In this document: positions 61,871-64,000 of the stretch, piece after piece
How positions within the stretch are numbered: the first letter of the stretch is position 1
Layout: each line of letters opens with the position of its first letter
Assembly (NCBI RefSeq): GCF_026914265.1
Contig: NC_069122.1
Coordinates: 34,647,473-34,711,472 of the forward strand
Direction of reading: 5' to 3'
Length of the DNA: 64,000 nucleotides
Source: Mya arenaria
Lineage: Eukaryota > Mollusca > Bivalvia > Myida > Myidae
The notes under the pieces: model-generated
Told to the model about the DNA's origin: nothing
The model's input: the letters and a program-made list of their open reading frames with translations, nothing else
Databases searched by the model: none
Position numbers and translations under genes: made by a program

Positions 61871-62227
61871 TTAAAGCTGCACTCTCTCAGATTAAACGTT
61901 TTGCCAACTTTTTTATTTTTTGTCTTGGAACGAGCCAATTTTTGCGAATATCCATGGAAGCCAGTTATATAAGACTGCTGACAAAAAATGGATCACAGAT
62001 TTTTATATTTAAGTTCAAAAATTGATGTTTTATGCATTTTTCTTAAACCGTTAGTAACGGTTTAAGCCAAAAAACATTAATTTTCGAACGGAAATAGGAA
62101 AATCTACGATCTGTTTTTTGTCAGCAATCTAATATCATTGGTTTGCAGATATTTACGCAAAAATTAGCTTAAAAATTAAAAATTTAAAAAGTTGAAAAAA
62201 TGGTATATCTGTGAGAGTGCAGCTTTA
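61871..62227. mobile_element. Palindromic TTAAAGCTGCACTC element, intact copy 2
   Basis: Ends TTAAAGCTGCACTCTCTCAG and inverse CTGTGAGAGTGCAGCTTTAA. The interior matches 44966-45330 (TGTCTTGGAACGAGCCAATT; CATTAATTTTCGAACGGAAA). 357 bp, noncoding. Confidence 0.85.
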
Positions 62228-63094
62228 AGTGATCCAAATCGTTCGTGGATGGAGAACCCCCAAACTCCATTGTAATGTTTAGAGCCTTCTTTGGTGTTCC
62301 TTGGGAAGGGAGCGCGCGCCACAATATTTGCCACTAAATTGCGCCCCCTCTTATGTTAAATCCTGGAGCCGCCATTGAATCAACCAATTTTTGTCACCGG
62401 CTTCCTACTGGTTGAGGCAAAAATTTAAATATAGCCATGTGACCTTCACATTAACACTTAAAAAACCCCACATCCTTTAAAGGTCTTTTTCAAAGGACCG
62501 ACATAAAATTGGGCATTACATCACAAGAGTAATGACTCATGAAATACTTAATATGTTAGATTTATTGAAAGGCATAAAAGATCATAAAATTTAGATTATA
62601 TGAATTTGTATTTGCGTGTCTTGTTGCATTATTCAAATGAAGGGAAAATGCACAATATTTGCTTAAATATAGATTTATTAATTGGGTACCTTCATTAAAA
62701 TTCATCAACTCTTATATGGTGACAGTTTCCCATCTAAGAACCGGATTCCTCTTGCATATACCGGTCTGCTCTATTCATATTATTGTGCGGTTGAGTTGAA
62801 ATTTTTGTATAAGTAATTATGTTACATGTATGCAATATATAAAATGAGAACAAACTTCCTATCTATAAGTGGTTTATATTTTATTAAACATGAATATGTA
62901 TCCAACTTCACAGAAGAGATAAACAAAATGTAACGATATTACAATTGTGAAATTGCTAAAGAAAAAATAGGTAAATTGTAAATAGGTAAATTGTAAATAG
63001 GTAAATTGTTTTAAAAGGACCGAGGAGAATCATGGATGAACATTGACATTAATACCCCTCTTTAATAAACATCATCATAAGAAGCATTGTTACA

Positions 63095-64000
63095 CACCAC
63101 ATTAACTTACCAGTTTTGTTCAAAATCTATTAAACTTACCAGTTTTGTTCAAAATCTATTAAACTTACCAGTTTTGTTCAAAATCTATCAAACTTACCTG
63201 TTTTGTTCAAAATCTATTAAACTTACCAGTTTTGTTCAAAATCTATTAAACTTACCAGTTTTGTTCTAAATCTATGAAACTTACCAGTTTTGTTCAAAAT
63301 CTATGAAACTTACCAGTTTTGTTCAAAATCTATTATACATACATTAACTTACCAGTTTTGTTCAAAATCTATTATACATACATTAACTTACCAGTTTTGT
63401 TCAAAATCTACGATACATACATTAACTTACCAGTTTTGTTCAAAATCTATGATACATACATTAACTTACCAGTTTTGTTCAAAATCTATTAAACTTACCA
63501 GTTTTGTTCAAAATCTATGAAACTGACCAGTTTTGTTCAAAATCTATTATACATACATTAACTTACCAGTTTTGTTCGAAATCTACGATACATACATTAA
63601 CTTACCAGTTTTGTTCAAAATCTATTATACATACATTAACTTTCCAGTTATGTTCAAAATCTACGATACATTCATTAACTTACCAGTTTTGTTCAAAATC
63701 TATGATACATACATTAACTTACCAGTTTTGTTCAAAATCTATTAAACTTACCAGTTTTGTTCTAAATCTATGAAACTTACCAGTTTTGTTCAAAATCCAT
63801 GAAACTTACCAGTTTTGTTCAAAATCTATTATACATACATTAACTTACCAGTTTTGTTCAAAATCTACGATACATACATTAACTTACCAGTTTTGTTCAA
63901 AATCTATGATACATACATTAACTTACCAGTTTTGTTCAAAATCTATTAAACTTACCAGTTTTGTTCAAAACTTATGAACCGACCAGTTTTGTTCAAAATC
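63095..64000. repeat. Mixed 29/39-bp satellite running off the window
   Basis: Units share CCAGTTTTGTTCAAAATCTA and end either TTAAACTTA (29 bp) or TTATACATACATTAACTTA (39 bp). Groups of 29-mers and 39-mers alternate in blocks, a higher-order arrangement that is partly repeated (63105-63500 compared with 63500-63960). On the - strand each unit contains CTGGTAAGTT, a near-consensus splice donor. The true length is unknown because the array continues past 64000. Confidence 0.93.

Noticed and set aside
63095-64000. Possible CRISPR-like array
   Set aside because: Units are directly adjacent with no unique spacers, and the genome is eukaryotic; this is an ordinary satellite.

Overview
This window is animal nuclear DNA, most likely from a bivalve mollusc. 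It is AT-rich, its genes have many introns with GT-AG borders, and it is crowded with short transposon-like repeats of a kind I associate with bivalve genomes. The animal assignment follows from the genes; the bivalve assignment is an inference from repeat style.

Four protein genes can be supported. (1) METTL5, + strand, 5490-13855: five coding exons that join in frame to 227 codons, an 18S rRNA N6-adenosine methyltransferase. (2) DLEC1 (CFAP81), - strand, 43934 down to 15992: 35 coding exons that I joined by hand with every splice phase closing, giving about 1710 residues, close to human DLEC1. It is a ciliary protein built from repeated Ig-like (ASH/MSP-type) modules and fills nearly half the window. 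(3) An intronless F-box/leucine-rich-repeat gene, + strand, 49270-51261, 663 residues. (4) The first three coding exons of a CDC123/D123-family (ATP-grasp-like) gene, + strand, 55370-59516, which runs off the right edge. METTL5 and DLEC1 converge tail to tail. There is no operon logic; the genes do unrelated housekeeping or ciliary jobs.

The rest is repeats. There are minisatellites of 60, 54 and about 32 bp in METTL5 introns, about 29 bp in a DLEC1 intron, 18 bp (1.8 kb long) upstream of the F-box gene, and a 29/39-bp array that runs off the right end. There are terminal-inverted-repeat elements: a PIF/Harbinger-like family starting GGCC with 3-bp target duplications, pogo/Tigger-like CAGTCGAA elements flanked by TA, and palindromic TTAA-flanked elements. 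There are also tRNA-like SINE candidates and several foldbacks.

The most unusual observation is that at least seven of the 35 DLEC1 exons (and possibly METTL5 exon 4) have decayed partial copies of themselves beside them in the adjoining intron. In one case an 80-bp unit carries the exon end and an identical splice donor three times at exact 80-bp spacing. A second strong observation is one GGCC element whose insertion site can be compared with a related uninterrupted copy of its host repeat 10 kb away.
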